Assembly (NCBI GenBank): GCA_031274765.1
Contig: JAISPR010000019.1
Location: forward strand, 1 to 32,657
DNA from: Nitrososphaerota archaeon
Lineage (GTDB): Archaea; Thermoproteota; Bathyarchaeia; Bathyarchaeales; Bathycorpusculaceae
Reading direction: 5' to 3'
Length of the DNA stretch: 32,657 bases
Under the pieces are notes generated by a model. That model saw nothing but the letters and a program-made list of their open reading frames with translations, was not told the DNA's origin and searched no databases. This document shows positions 24,765 to 32,359 of this stretch, in pieces. The number at the start of each line of letters is the position of its first letter. Positions within the stretch are counted from its first letter, which is position 1. The position numbers and the translations under genes are program-made.

Positions 24765-25847
24765 ATGTATCCCTGTATAGTTGAGAATCTAATGGTCAAA
24801 TTTGAGGATTTGGGTGGCAAATACTGCCTTGGCATAGAATCTTCAGCAGACGACTTTGGTGTTGGTGTTGTAGATTTTACTGGTGAAATTCTGGCGAATC
24901 AATCTGATAGCTATATCCCTATTGAGGGTGGTATTCATCCAAGAGAAGCGGCTCGGCATCATGCTGATGTTGCTGATAGTGTATTAGGGCAAGCTCTAAG
25001 CAAAGCCGCTCTAAAAGCCAAAGAGTTAACCTGTATTGCCTTTTCGCAGGGACCTGGTTTAGGGCCCAGTCTTCGTACAGGTGCCACCATTGCACGTGCT
25101 TTAGCGGCATATCTTGAGATTCCCCTTGTTGGTGTTAATCATTCGATCGCTCATATCGAAATCGGTAAACTCAAAAGTGGTGCTAAAGACCCCCTTACGC
25201 TATATGTCTCGGGCGGTAACACTCTAGTCACAGCTTACGCGTTGGGGCGTTACCGTATTTTTGGCGAAACGCTTGACATTGCTTTGGGTAATTGTCTGGA
25301 TGTTTTTGGCCGAAAAGCTGGTTTGAAGGGGAAAAAAGGCTTACCCGTGGGTGCTGCTATAGAGCAGCTTGCACATAACAGTCAGCATTTGGTTACTTTG
25401 CCCTATGTGGTAAAGGGTATGGATTTGTCCCTTAGTGGGCTTTTGACGGCGGCGACTACAGTATTACAAAATCAAGTTTGTCCTTCTAAATCGTCTTGCC
25501 AAGATACTTGCCGTTTAGAGGATGTGTGTTACAGTCTCCAAGAGCATGCTTTCTCGATGGTTACTGAAGTCACTGAACGTGCATTGGTACACACTGAGAA
25601 AAAAGAGTTGCTATTAACAGGTGGAGTGGCCGCAAATAAGAGGCTCCAATCAATGATGGCCTTTATTGCAAAAGAGCATGATGCCCAGTTTAATGTGGTT
25701 CCCCAACAATACGCAACCGATAACGGTGCTATGATAGCCTGGACTGGAACCTTAGCATACAGATACGGTTTGGTTATCCCTATTGCTGAGAGCATGGTGA
25801 AACGACGTTGGCGGGTAGACAAGGTGGATGTGCCATGGATACAGTAG
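24765..25847 (+). CDS. kae1: KEOPS subunit Kae1 (tRNA N6-threonylcarbamoyladenosine synthase)
   Basis: Kae1 transfers threonylcarbamoyl from TC-AMP to A37 of ANN-decoding tRNA, with Bud32 and Pcc1, both encoded in this window. Motifs: LGIESSADDFGVG (22-34), HPREAARHHAD (58-68), the metal site NHSIAHIEIG (H125 and H129), YVSGGNT, LSGLLTAATT and the last ligand Asp in TDNGAMIAWTG. Oddity: between LLTAATT and LEDVCYSLQE lies an insertion with CPSKSSCQDTC, so several cysteines that relatives lack could bind a metal. Length is 360 residues. ATG 24765 is preferred; ATG 24792 is possible. Its stop lies inside the bud32 frame (12-base overlap). Confidence 0.95.
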   Translation: MYPCIVENLMVKFEDLGGKYCLGIESSADDFGVGVVDFTGEILANQSDSYIPIEGGIHPREAARHHADVADSVLGQALSKAALKAKELTCIAFSQGPGLGPSLRTGATIARALAAYLEIPLVGVNHSIAHIEIGKLKSGAKDPLTLYVSGGNTLVTAYALGRYRIFGETLDIALGNCLDVFGRKAGLKGKKGLPVGAAIEQLAHNSQHLVTLPYVVKGMDLSLSGLLTAATTVLQNQVCPSKSSCQDTCRLEDVCYSLQEHAFSMVTEVTERALVHTEKKELLLTGGVAANKRLQSMMAFIAKEHDAQFNVVPQQYATDNGAMIAWTGTLAYRYGLVIPIAESMVKRRWRVDKVDVPWIQ

Positions 25848-26503
25848 ACAAAATTCCCCAAATTCGTTTGCTCAAAAAAGGTGCAGAGGCCAGTCTCTTT
25901 CGTACGCAGTGGTGTGGTCGAGATGTAGTTGTCAAAGTTCGCATTCCCAAAAAATATCGTCCTGTGGTATTGGACCAGCAGATTCGTAACTATCGTACTG
26001 TCCATGAGCCGCAGTTGATGCATGATGCAAAAGTTTCAGGTGTGCCGACTCCCCTGATTTATCTAATTAACGTTCCAGAATCAACCATTATCATGCAATA
26101 CATCAAAGGTCAACCTGTAAAGTCTCAACTTAACAAACTCGACAAACTAAATCGACATATCTCATGTGTCCAAATCGGCGAATCCATAGCGTGTCTTCAC
26201 AGACACGGTTTAATCCATGGTGATCTTACCACATCAAACATGATACAAGCTATAAGCGGGCGAATCTATTTCATAGACTTTGGTCTGGGTGAAAAAAACA
26301 TGGAGCTTGAAGCCCAAGGCGTTGATTTACATTTGTTTAAACGGGCACTCCAGAGTACACATTTTGAATTTTGGGAAGACTGTTTTACGAGTGTGATGTA
26401 TGGATATGCCTCGATTAGAGGTGTCCAGATGACTCAAAAGGTTTATGAGAAAATTCGCCAGATAGAGAAGCGAGGACGTTATGTTGAAGAACGCAGACCT
26501 TGA
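25835..26503 (+). CDS. bud32: KEOPS subunit Bud32, small atypical kinase
   Basis: The 222-residue protein is a minimal RIO-like/Bud32 kinase or ATPase. Motifs: KKGAEASLFR in the N-lobe, K34 in VVVKVRIPK, HGDLTTSNMI (128-137) with catalytic D130 and N135, and FIDFGLGE with metal-binding D148. There is no activation loop or C-terminal kinase lobe beyond this, as usual. Bud32 stimulates Kae1, dissociating products through ATP hydrolysis. ATG 25835 lies inside the end of kae1; the upstream in-frame TTG or GTG would overlap further. It overlaps rdgB by 23 bases. In some archaea kae1 and bud32 are fused; here they are adjacent genes. Confidence 0.95.
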   Translation: MDTVDKIPQIRLLKKGAEASLFRTQWCGRDVVVKVRIPKKYRPVVLDQQIRNYRTVHEPQLMHDAKVSGVPTPLIYLINVPESTIIMQYIKGQPVKSQLNKLDKLNRHISCVQIGESIACLHRHGLIHGDLTTSNMIQAISGRIYFIDFGLGEKNMELEAQGVDLHLFKRALQSTHFEFWEDCFTSVMYGYASIRGVQMTQKVYEKIRQIEKRGRYVEERRP

Positions 26504-27095
26504 ATTTCCGCTTAAGGGTAAAGTTGTATTTTTCGCAACCGGCAATGTCCACAAGTTTAACGAGGCGCGGTGTATTCTTGGTGGCTTAGGAATTGCAATT
26601 GGTATGTTAAGACTTAAAGGTGACGAAATTCAAAGTGACGACCTGCAGGAAATCGCAAAGAAAAGCGTCCAAACCGCCTACAAAAAATGTCAGTTACCCG
26701 TTTTTGTTGAGGACGCTGGTTTGTTTATCGATGCACTTAACGGCTTTCCGGGACCATATGCAGCTTATGCCTATAGAACAATCCATAACAGTGGTATCCT
26801 CAAACTCATGGAGGGAAAAAAAGACCGTGGGGCCACTTTTAAATCGATTATTTCCTATTGTGACGATCAAATCCTTGATCCACTGAGCTTTTATGGGGAA
26901 TCTAAAGGTATCATCACCCTCCAGGAGCATCGAGAACCTGAAAAAAGTAGTTTTGGGTTTGACCCCATCTTCAAACCAGACCATAACCTCAAAACCTTTG
27001 CGGAAATGACAATACCTGAAAAGAATGCTTGTTCCCACCGCGCAGTAGCCCTTTGTCGATTTGCCAAATGGTACAAAGACACTGCTAAACAATAA
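26481..27095 (+). CDS. rdgB: XTP/dITP diphosphatase (HAM1/RdgB family)
   Basis: The 204-residue nucleotide-sanitising enzyme hydrolyses XTP, dITP and ITP to monophosphates plus pyrophosphate. Motifs: VVFFATGNVHKFNEA (15-29) for phosphate binding, VEDAGLFIDALNGFPGPYAA for the nucleobase and metal, and the C-terminal FGFDPIF and SHRAVAL. Length is normal. It follows bud32 with overlapping frames and is thus the third gene of the kae1 operon. Its stop codon lies at the edge of a 68-bp repeat (27093-27160). No other start is convincing. Confidence 0.95.
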   Translation: MLKNADLEFPLKGKVVFFATGNVHKFNEARCILGGLGIAIGMLRLKGDEIQSDDLQEIAKKSVQTAYKKCQLPVFVEDAGLFIDALNGFPGPYAAYAYRTIHNSGILKLMEGKKDRGATFKSIISYCDDQILDPLSFYGESKGIITLQEHREPEKSSFGFDPIFKPDHNLKTFAEMTIPEKNACSHRAVALCRFAKWYKDTAKQ

Positions 27096-27160
27096 CTCGG
27101 TTGAGCCGAAACAAAGCAAATAAAAATTCTGCACCCTTACACAGAATTTCACGCATAAGA
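27093..27160. repeat. 68-bp inverted repeat, copy 1 (mate at 29885-29952)
   Basis: The reverse complement matches 29885-29952 at about 60 of 68 positions. It contains a stem AAATTCTG/CAGAATTT around CACCCTTACA and a second small palindrome near its end (CTCGGTTGAG). It starts at the rdgB stop codon. It could be a terminator, or a mobile or recombinogenic repeat. Confidence 0.7.
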
Positions 27161-27457
27161 TACTAAATATTCCCAACGCTCTATTGTAGTTCCATTTTTA
27201 TGATAACTTTATGTGTTGTATCTTTTGTATTGCGGTTTTCTTATTCTATTCATCAGATATTGCTAACCTGTGGCTTTGTTTTCTGGTTTGATAAATATTT
27301 TTGTTCTGTTTTAGATAGATGACCGGGTTTTGTTTTGGATAACGATTTCTTAGGTTATTTTTACCTGGCGATGGTTCTTGGTTTACATTTTTAGTTGCTT
27401 CACTAGTTACTTTTAAATATCTGTGCAGTGTGGTTTAAGTGCACAATAGGTGTAACA
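27161..27457. other. Intergenic region carrying the rpsO promoter
   Basis: AT-rich; no gene seen. TTTTAAATAT at 27411-27420 is a good archaeal TATA box. Expected initiation near 27442 leaves a leader of about 16 bases with AGGTG before ATG 27458. Confidence 0.55.
27411..27420 (+). promoter_or_regulatory. rpsO: TATA box for rpsO
   Basis: TTTTAAATAT, 38-47 bp before the ATG at 27458. It places the transcript start after the upstream in-frame codon at 27428, which is therefore not used. Confidence 0.55.
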
Positions 27458-27898
27458 ATGCCAAAGCAAGAAAAAGGAAAATCTCATTCAACACGGCCGG
27501 TAAGTAGACGTCCTCCTAGTTGGTGTAAATATCAGCCTGAAGAAGTTGAAGCTTTCATTATAAAACTCGCTAAAGAAGGTCACAGTACAAGTGTTATAGG
27601 TACTATCCTGCGTGATCAATATGCCATTCCGTTAGTTAAGCCCATTATCGGTAAGAGCATAAGCGATACTTTAAAAGTTGCAAATCTCGCACCATCTATG
27701 CCTGAAGATCTAGCAAACCTTATCAAGAAGGCACAGGGTCTTGCCGTTCACATGGACAAGAACAAAAAGGATCTTCACAACAAGCGTAATATGCAAATCA
27801 TTGAAGCGCGTATTCACAAACTCGGTCGCTATTACAAACGTGAAGGTGTAATTGATAAGAAATTCAAGTACGAAGCAAAAATTGCATCTGTAACTTAA
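27458..27898 (+). CDS. rpsO: 30S ribosomal protein S15 (uS15, archaeal S13e-like)
   Basis: The 146-residue protein has the archaeal/eukaryotic length (N-terminal extension MPKQEKGKSHSTRP, RRPPSWCKY, then the S15 four-helix domain with EVEAFIIKLAKEGHS, AQGLAVHMDKNKKDLHNKR and RIHKLGRYYKREG). It binds 16S rRNA helix 22 in the platform. The start at ATG 27458 follows AGGTG and the TATA box. An open frame extends upstream to 27428 but would include the predicted leader. It starts the block rpsO-recJ-pcc1, a linkage seen in other archaea for S15 and a DHH phosphoesterase. Confidence 0.97.
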   Translation: MPKQEKGKSHSTRPVSRRPPSWCKYQPEEVEAFIIKLAKEGHSTSVIGTILRDQYAIPLVKPIIGKSISDTLKVANLAPSMPEDLANLIKKAQGLAVHMDKNKKDLHNKRNMQIIEARIHKLGRYYKREGVIDKKFKYEAKIASVT

Positions 27899-27985
27899 AT
27901 TTCTCTCTATCAATCAAATTTTATTCTCTTTATTGACACATCAGCTTTAAATCCAATTAGCCCTCATCTTGGTGACGTGACACGC

Positions 27986-29452
27986 ATGGCACAACAACCT
28001 GAAAATATCCAAAAATTCTTAAGCCAAGCACAAGAAGCTGCAAATGTTATCAAAGATATTGCACAAAAAGACGGCTTCATCAGTTGTTTTAGCCATCTCG
28101 ATGCTGACGGCATCGCAGCCGCAGGAATTGTGGGAAAGATGCTTCAGCGTATAGATGCGCGCTTTCGCATCCGTGTTATGCAATGGGTGGATGACAAAAT
28201 AATCGCCGAAGTCACTGCCGGCAAACCCCAGTTGGTTATCATGTCAGACTTTGGCAGCGGATACATTGACTTACTCAATGAAAAAATTCCAAATAATAAA
28301 ATCATCATATTAGACCATCACCAAATCGCCGGTAGCAATTCTAACTCTAACTTCATTATGCTCAACCCTCACAATTATGGTATTGATGGCGCAACCGACG
28401 TGAGTGGCTCTGGTGTGGCATATTTTGCTGCCAAAGCAGTGGACTCCGTCAATATAGACTTAGCCCCTATCGCCTTAGTTGGTGCTTTAGGCGACATGCA
28501 AGACAAGTACGAACAGCGGAGTCTACGATGCTTAAACGAAATCATCGTTAACGATGCAGTTACCTCTGGGTTGCTCAAAGTTGAAAAAGATCTTACCTTC
28601 TTTGGCAGAGAAACCCGACCCATTCACAGAATGTTGGCATCTACCACAAATCCTTTTATCCCTGGGTTAAGCGGACAAGAAAGCGACGCCCTCAACTTCA
28701 TTACCTCTCTGGGGTTCCCAATAAAACAAGGTGACAAGCTCCGCGCCCTATGTGATCTAACCCCCCAAGAACGCAAAATATTGTGTTCCGCAATAGCCGA
28801 TTATTTACTCTCAAAGGGGTTACACACAGACGTCGACAAACTCATCGGGTACATCTACGTCTTAACCAAAGAAGAACCCAATACCGCCCTACGAGATGGC
28901 CGAGAATTTTCAGTACTGCTCAACTCAACAGGTCGAATGGACCGTCCAAGTCTTGGTATAGCCATTTGTATGGGTGATCGCAAAACAGCACTTGAAGAAT
29001 CCGACAAAATCCTTGAAGAATACCGTAAAAACATTAACAAATACATCAATTGGGTTCAAGAAAAACCCGAACGTCTCCAAGAACTTCAAAATATATATGT
29101 TATCCATGGAGAAAACGCCATAAACGAAAAAATTATCGGAACGGTTTCAAGCATTCTTGTCTCCACCTTAGCCAAAAACTTAAAGCCTCTCTTGGCGTTT
29201 GCCAATATTGACGCAGAAAAAGTTGCTAAGTTTTCAGGCCGAACAACTGAAGCCGCTCTTCTAAAAGGGGTCAACCTTGGCGATGTGATGCGACTGGCCT
29301 CAGAAGCCCATGGCGGTAAAGGCGGAGGACACAACATTGCTGCCGGTGCACAGGTCCCTCTGGATAAAATTGAGGCTTTTTTAAAAACCGCTGATGATCT
29401 AGTCGGACGACAGCTAAATGGTGAGAAACTTGGAAGCAACAATAACCCTTGA
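27986..29452 (+). CDS. Archaeal RecJ-like DHH/DHHA1 phosphoesterase
   Basis: The 488-residue protein has the RecJ-type DHH core: SHLDADG (36-42), MSDFGSG, ILDHHQIAG with DHH at 110-112, then GALGDMQD, and a C-terminal DHHA1 domain that ends in the GG motif (AHGGKGGGHNIAAGAQVP). Archaeal relatives are single-strand nucleases (GAN, associated with GINS in Thermococcus) or Cdc45-like proteins; here the metal-binding aspartates and DHH are intact, so nuclease or nanoRNase activity is likely. ATG 27986 follows GGTGA; a GTG three codons upstream is less likely. It overlaps the Pcc1 gene by 35 bases. Confidence 0.9.
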   Translation: MAQQPENIQKFLSQAQEAANVIKDIAQKDGFISCFSHLDADGIAAAGIVGKMLQRIDARFRIRVMQWVDDKIIAEVTAGKPQLVIMSDFGSGYIDLLNEKIPNNKIIILDHHQIAGSNSNSNFIMLNPHNYGIDGATDVSGSGVAYFAAKAVDSVNIDLAPIALVGALGDMQDKYEQRSLRCLNEIIVNDAVTSGLLKVEKDLTFFGRETRPIHRMLASTTNPFIPGLSGQESDALNFITSLGFPIKQGDKLRALCDLTPQERKILCSAIADYLLSKGLHTDVDKLIGYIYVLTKEEPNTALRDGREFSVLLNSTGRMDRPSLGIAICMGDRKTALEESDKILEEYRKNINKYINWVQEKPERLQELQNIYVIHGENAINEKIIGTVSSILVSTLAKNLKPLLAFANIDAEKVAKFSGRTTEAALLKGVNLGDVMRLASEAHGGKGGGHNIAAGAQVPLDKIEAFLKTADDLVGRQLNGEKLGSNNNP

Positions 29453-29672
29453 ATACCCCGATAAAAAGACGGCAAATGCAGTTGCAAAGGCAGTTTCACC
29501 CGACAATCTAAAAACCCTCGCTGGCTTGCAACTTAAAACCATTCAAGAAAATACCCAAGTCATAACCGATATCCATTGCGACAGTAACCTCTCTACTTTT
29601 ATTTCAACTATAGATGATTTGCTCTTCTGTGCTACTGTAGCAGAAAAAGCCATCAAAGTTATTAAACCGTAA
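29418..29672 (+). CDS. pcc1: KEOPS subunit Pcc1
   Basis: An 84-residue protein of exactly Pcc1 size with the family pattern: N-terminal strand LEATITLEYPDKKTANAVAK, a central SPDNL segment and the C-terminal helix STFISTIDDLLFCATVAEKA. Pcc1 dimerises and bridges two Kae1 molecules in KEOPS, which makes t6A in tRNA. With kae1 and bud32 in the same window, three of the four core subunits are here; Cgi121 is not. The ATG at 29418 lies inside the end of the RecJ-like gene, so translational coupling is likely; GTG 29421 is possible. Confidence 0.92.
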   Translation: MVRNLEATITLEYPDKKTANAVAKAVSPDNLKTLAGLQLKTIQENTQVITDIHCDSNLSTFISTIDDLLFCATVAEKAIKVIKP

Positions 29673-29701
29673 ATTACAAGTTTTAAGAGATATGTTTGTT
29701 T

Positions 29702-29800
29702 AGGCGACCTCCGAAAACCTATATTTTTCCAAAAATCGTTTGCTAAAAACCCTTCAACTGTGTTGTTTGATTTTCTGAAATGGGTTTTCGGAGGTTGCCT
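29702..29800. repeat. MITE-like element, family B, copy 1
   Basis: 99 bp with ends AGGCGACCTCCGAAAAC and GTTTTCGGAGGTTGCCT, 17-bp inverted repeats with one mismatch. Taking the element as GGCGACC...GGTTGCC, TTTA occurs on both sides and may be a target duplication. The same sequence in inverted orientation is at 12061-12157 and a degenerate one at 9726-9829. Confidence 0.88.
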
Positions 29801-29884
29801 TTAAAAACGTGTTTTGAGGCTGAAACCTAAAAATATTTTGTTTTCAACTTTTATTATAATTAAGATATTATATACCTGTTAATG

Positions 29885-29952
29885 TCTTATGCGTGAAATT
29901 CTGTGTGATAGTGCAGAATTTTTACTTGTTTGGTTTCGACTCAACTGAGTTA
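29885..29952. repeat. 68-bp inverted repeat, copy 2 (mate at 27093-27160)
   Basis: Begins TCTTATGCGTGAAATTCTG and ends ACTCAACTGAGTTA; hairpin AAATTCTG/CAGAATTT followed by a T-run on the plus strand. It is placed after pcc1 and before the convergent methyltransferase gene, so it could end both transcripts. Confidence 0.7.
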
Positions 29953-29976
29953 AGACTTTATTTTTTTACAAAATTG

Positions 29977-30453
29977 TTATGGCTTAATGTAGAGATAAAT
30001 TGTATGTGATGGATAACCTAGTTGTGGGTTTTCACAGAAATTTTCAATCTTCTTTGCATTCCACCCTACAATTTCATAGTCATGTGAAACAATACGGGTC
30101 CCTTTTTTGAGGTCCTGTTCTAGTTTAGGTTTGATTCTTTCATTGGCGCTTGTTGTCAAATACAAGTATACTACATCAGCGGAGGTCAAGTTGACATTGA
30201 ACATGTCTTCATTTATGATGGTCGCACGGTTTTCTATTCCGTTCTCATGGATGTTGCTGAGTGCTTTTTTTGCGAGATCCTCGCGTAGTTCAATACCAAT
30301 ACTGTGGGCGCCAAAAATTTTTGTTGCTATGATGATGGCTCTTCCATCACCTGAGCCCATGTCAAAGAGGATTTCTCCAGATTTTAACTCCGCAAGCTTA
30401 AGCATGTATTCTATGACACTATTTGGACTTGGAACAAACGGGGCGATAAACAT
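29977..30453 (-). CDS. aKMT-like class I methyltransferase (protein lysine methyltransferase family)
   Basis: The 158-residue protein is a compact SAM-dependent methyltransferase: VPSPNSVIEYMLKLA (8-22), motif I DMGSGDGRA (31-39), the acidic loop of motif II IELRED, then NEDMFNV and SADVVYLYLTT, with VSHDYEIVGW and the C-terminal SHTIYLYIK. Order and size fit the crenarchaeal aKMT enzymes that methylate many lysines on chromatin and other proteins; a small-molecule methyltransferase is the alternative. ATG (complement of 30451-30453) has AGGAAG upstream. The cysteine-rich gene upstream is on the same strand with a 27-base gap, so they may be one transcript. Confidence 0.8.
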   Translation of the reverse strand: MFIAPFVPSPNSVIEYMLKLAELKSGEILFDMGSGDGRAIIIATKIFGAHSIGIELREDLAKKALSNIHENGIENRATIINEDMFNVNLTSADVVYLYLTTSANERIKPKLEQDLKKGTRIVSHDYEIVGWNAKKIENFCENPQLGYPSHTIYLYIKP

Positions 30454-30480
30454 TTTATTTCTCTTCCTTGGAGTGATTTG

Positions 30481-30810
30481 TTATGCTACGTAGGTTTCTT
30501 TTTTGTTTTGTTGAAGTCTTCGGTCTTCTCCGCATTTAACACAACTTTGGGTGCATAAGTCGAGATATTTTCGTTCGTCTCCCAAACCCATTGTAGTTGC
30601 TGCTTTGGCGCATAATTCACTGGGTTCTTTGCAGTCGTTTTCGTGGCATAGTTCTGAAATGTATTGGCAGATATCTTTGACGTCTTGGGGTTCTAAAACG
30701 GCTCTTTGGGTGCGTGTGACCAGACAGAGTTCTCGTGCTAGGACACAGGTTTTCATGAATTTAATGCGTTCTAAAACTTCTTCGCGTAGTCTTTTTCGGC
30801 TTATTTCCAC
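30481..30810 (-). CDS. Cysteine-rich small protein of unknown function
   Basis: The 109-residue protein contains nine Cys (22, 29, 48, 55, 60, 67, 86, 90, 93), the last three as CTQSCVKCGE, and no signal peptide or membrane segment. The spacing C48-x6-C55-x4-C60-x6-C67 plus C86-x3-C90-x2-C93 suggests one or two metal or Fe-S sites. Helices dominate. I do not recognise the family. GTG at 30810 follows AGGAG with ideal spacing, a clear start. It lies 27 bases upstream of the aKMT-like gene, possibly cotranscribed. Confidence 0.65.
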   Translation of the reverse strand: MEISRKRLREEVLERIKFMKTCVLARELCLVTRTQRAVLEPQDVKDICQYISELCHENDCKEPSELCAKAATTMGLGDERKYLDLCTQSCVKCGEDRRLQQNKKETYVA

Positions 30811-30939
30811 ATTTAACTCTCCTGTAGTGCAACAAGCGCAAACAACAAAAATAGGTGGTTCTACACTTAAAAAGGTGCTGTTGTGTCATTTTGCAGTTGC
30901 AAAACAGCTAAATAAGGTCGGGCTGATTTTTTAAAGGTT

Positions 30940-31860
30940 ATGATGCTGGCAATCGCTAAATATAAAAAAAAAGTGCTGTTTATAGTAATCATAATATCTT
31001 TGGTACTGAATGCTTACACCTTTAGTCTTGGTTATTCTGCTGCCCTAAATTCTAACCTTGAAGAGTATGCTAACGATTTTTCTGCTTACTACATCGGAGC
31101 TTGGCGGCTTTTTTATAATCCTACTCAAATATATGCGCCGGGTCATTATTTGCCCGGAGACTATGTGATTGAGCCTACCCCTCAAATCTTTAAATATACT
31201 CCTTCATTTTTAGTATTTTTTTCGCCTTTTTTGGCTTTAAACTATCAGGGTGCCCTTAATTTATTTAATGTATTGCAGTTTTTATCAGTTTTTGCCTCAG
31301 CGTTTTTTGTTTATCGGCTTGTCAAAGATAAGAATCTGTTTTTGGGTTGCGTTGCTGTTATAATGGTTTTGCTGGTTCCTATTGCGCTAAGTTTTGATGC
31401 CCGGATTATTTTTCAAGGTTACTATTGGGGTTATGCCATGGGTAATGCCCACATAATTCAGGTATCGCTGATTGTTGGTGCTTTGTACTTTGCATTTGCT
31501 AAAAAACCATGGGTTTGTGCCTTTTTGGTTATGGCCGCTTCCTTTGATCCCCGCATTACGCTATTGGCCTTGCCACTCTTGCTTTGGTACAGCAGGCGCT
31601 CTGTGTACAAATCGGTCATATTTAGCATGGGCTTTATCATTGCTTTTAATGGGCCGTTCTTTTTTTATCATAACATTGGTTTAACTTTTATGCAAGAAGA
31701 GGTCAGAGGGAGTATTGTTTCGCAAATGTATGCTTACGATTGGGTGCCATTGCTTGCTGTTGTGGTATTGACTATAATTGAAGTAATTCATTTAATTCAT
31801 CTTAAAAAATCGGGGGTGCATTTTTTAAGTTGCATTAGGCGAAATTTAAAAATAACTTAA
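30940..31860 (+). CDS. Polytopic membrane protein resembling GT87 mannosyltransferases
   Basis: The 306-residue protein has eight or nine predicted transmembrane helices (about 12-30, 92-105, 112-126, 132-150, 173-187, 193-205, 209-216, 223-240, 267-286). The motif DFSAYYIGAWRLFYNPTQIY near 46-65 and FKYTPSFLVFFSPF follow the N-terminal pattern of GT87/DUF2029 polyprenol-phosphate-mannose transferases, with the acidic D46 near the first loop as catalytic candidate, and FDPRITLLALP later. The family is usually nearer 400 residues, so the C-terminus may be shortened. Start ATG 30940 follows AAAGG. It would add sugars to a lipid or surface glycan on the outer membrane face. Confidence 0.65.
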   Translation: MMLAIAKYKKKVLFIVIIISLVLNAYTFSLGYSAALNSNLEEYANDFSAYYIGAWRLFYNPTQIYAPGHYLPGDYVIEPTPQIFKYTPSFLVFFSPFLALNYQGALNLFNVLQFLSVFASAFFVYRLVKDKNLFLGCVAVIMVLLVPIALSFDARIIFQGYYWGYAMGNAHIIQVSLIVGALYFAFAKKPWVCAFLVMAASFDPRITLLALPLLLWYSRRSVYKSVIFSMGFIIAFNGPFFFYHNIGLTFMQEEVRGSIVSQMYAYDWVPLLAVVVLTIIEVIHLIHLKKSGVHFLSCIRRNLKIT

Positions 31861-32236
31861 CACTACGATCGTATTATTGTCTTATATCGTTTTGATGGTG
31901 TGAGAACAGTTGTTCTGAACTATGTGAGTTTTTCAATTTTTCTACTATAACCTATTTTTGATGGATTTTTTCGTGAAAAACAGGTTATTCTCAGTAGCAT
32001 TTTACTAAAAATAATTGTTTTTTATGAGGGTGATTTTTTTAGAGTTTTTTTAGTTTGAATACTTTTTTGGTTTAGACTTTTTGTATGATTTGAAAAATGT
32101 GTACGGCTTGAATTTTGATAGTTCAACCTGAGTATTTAGTAGAAAAAAATGAAAAACTCAGGTGAACTACATGTTTTACTTTGGAAGTGTTGCAAAAGGA
32201 TTATGGAAGAGATATGACACTCCATACAGACGATAG
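31861..32236. other. Gene-free AT-rich region
   Basis: No gene is recognised. ACCTGAG (about 32128-32134) and CTCAGGT (about 32157-32163) form a small inverted repeat around an A-rich loop. The end of the region is the left boundary of a family A element. Confidence 0.4.
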
Positions 32237-32356
32237 TTCAGACTGCGCAAAACTCCGATAAAATTCACCAAGACCACTACATACAGCAATAGATGAAGGG
32301 ATATGCACTGTCGGTAGTGTTAGTGTCATTGTTTTTTGACTTTTTGCGCAGTCTGA
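32237..32356. repeat. MITE-like element, family A, copy 2
   Basis: 120 bp with ends TTCAGACTGCGCAAAAC and TTTTTGCGCAGTCTGA. It is the inverse of the copy at 16089-16210 and similar along the whole length. Its right end lies only three bases before the ATG of the IS1-type pseudogene at 32360, so it now separates this gene from its upstream promoter or terminal repeat. Confidence 0.85.
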
Positions 32357-32359
32357 GTT

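Noticed and set aside
26694-27176. 160-residue minus-strand frame
   Set aside because: Antisense to rdgB and running through the 68-bp repeat; no motif.
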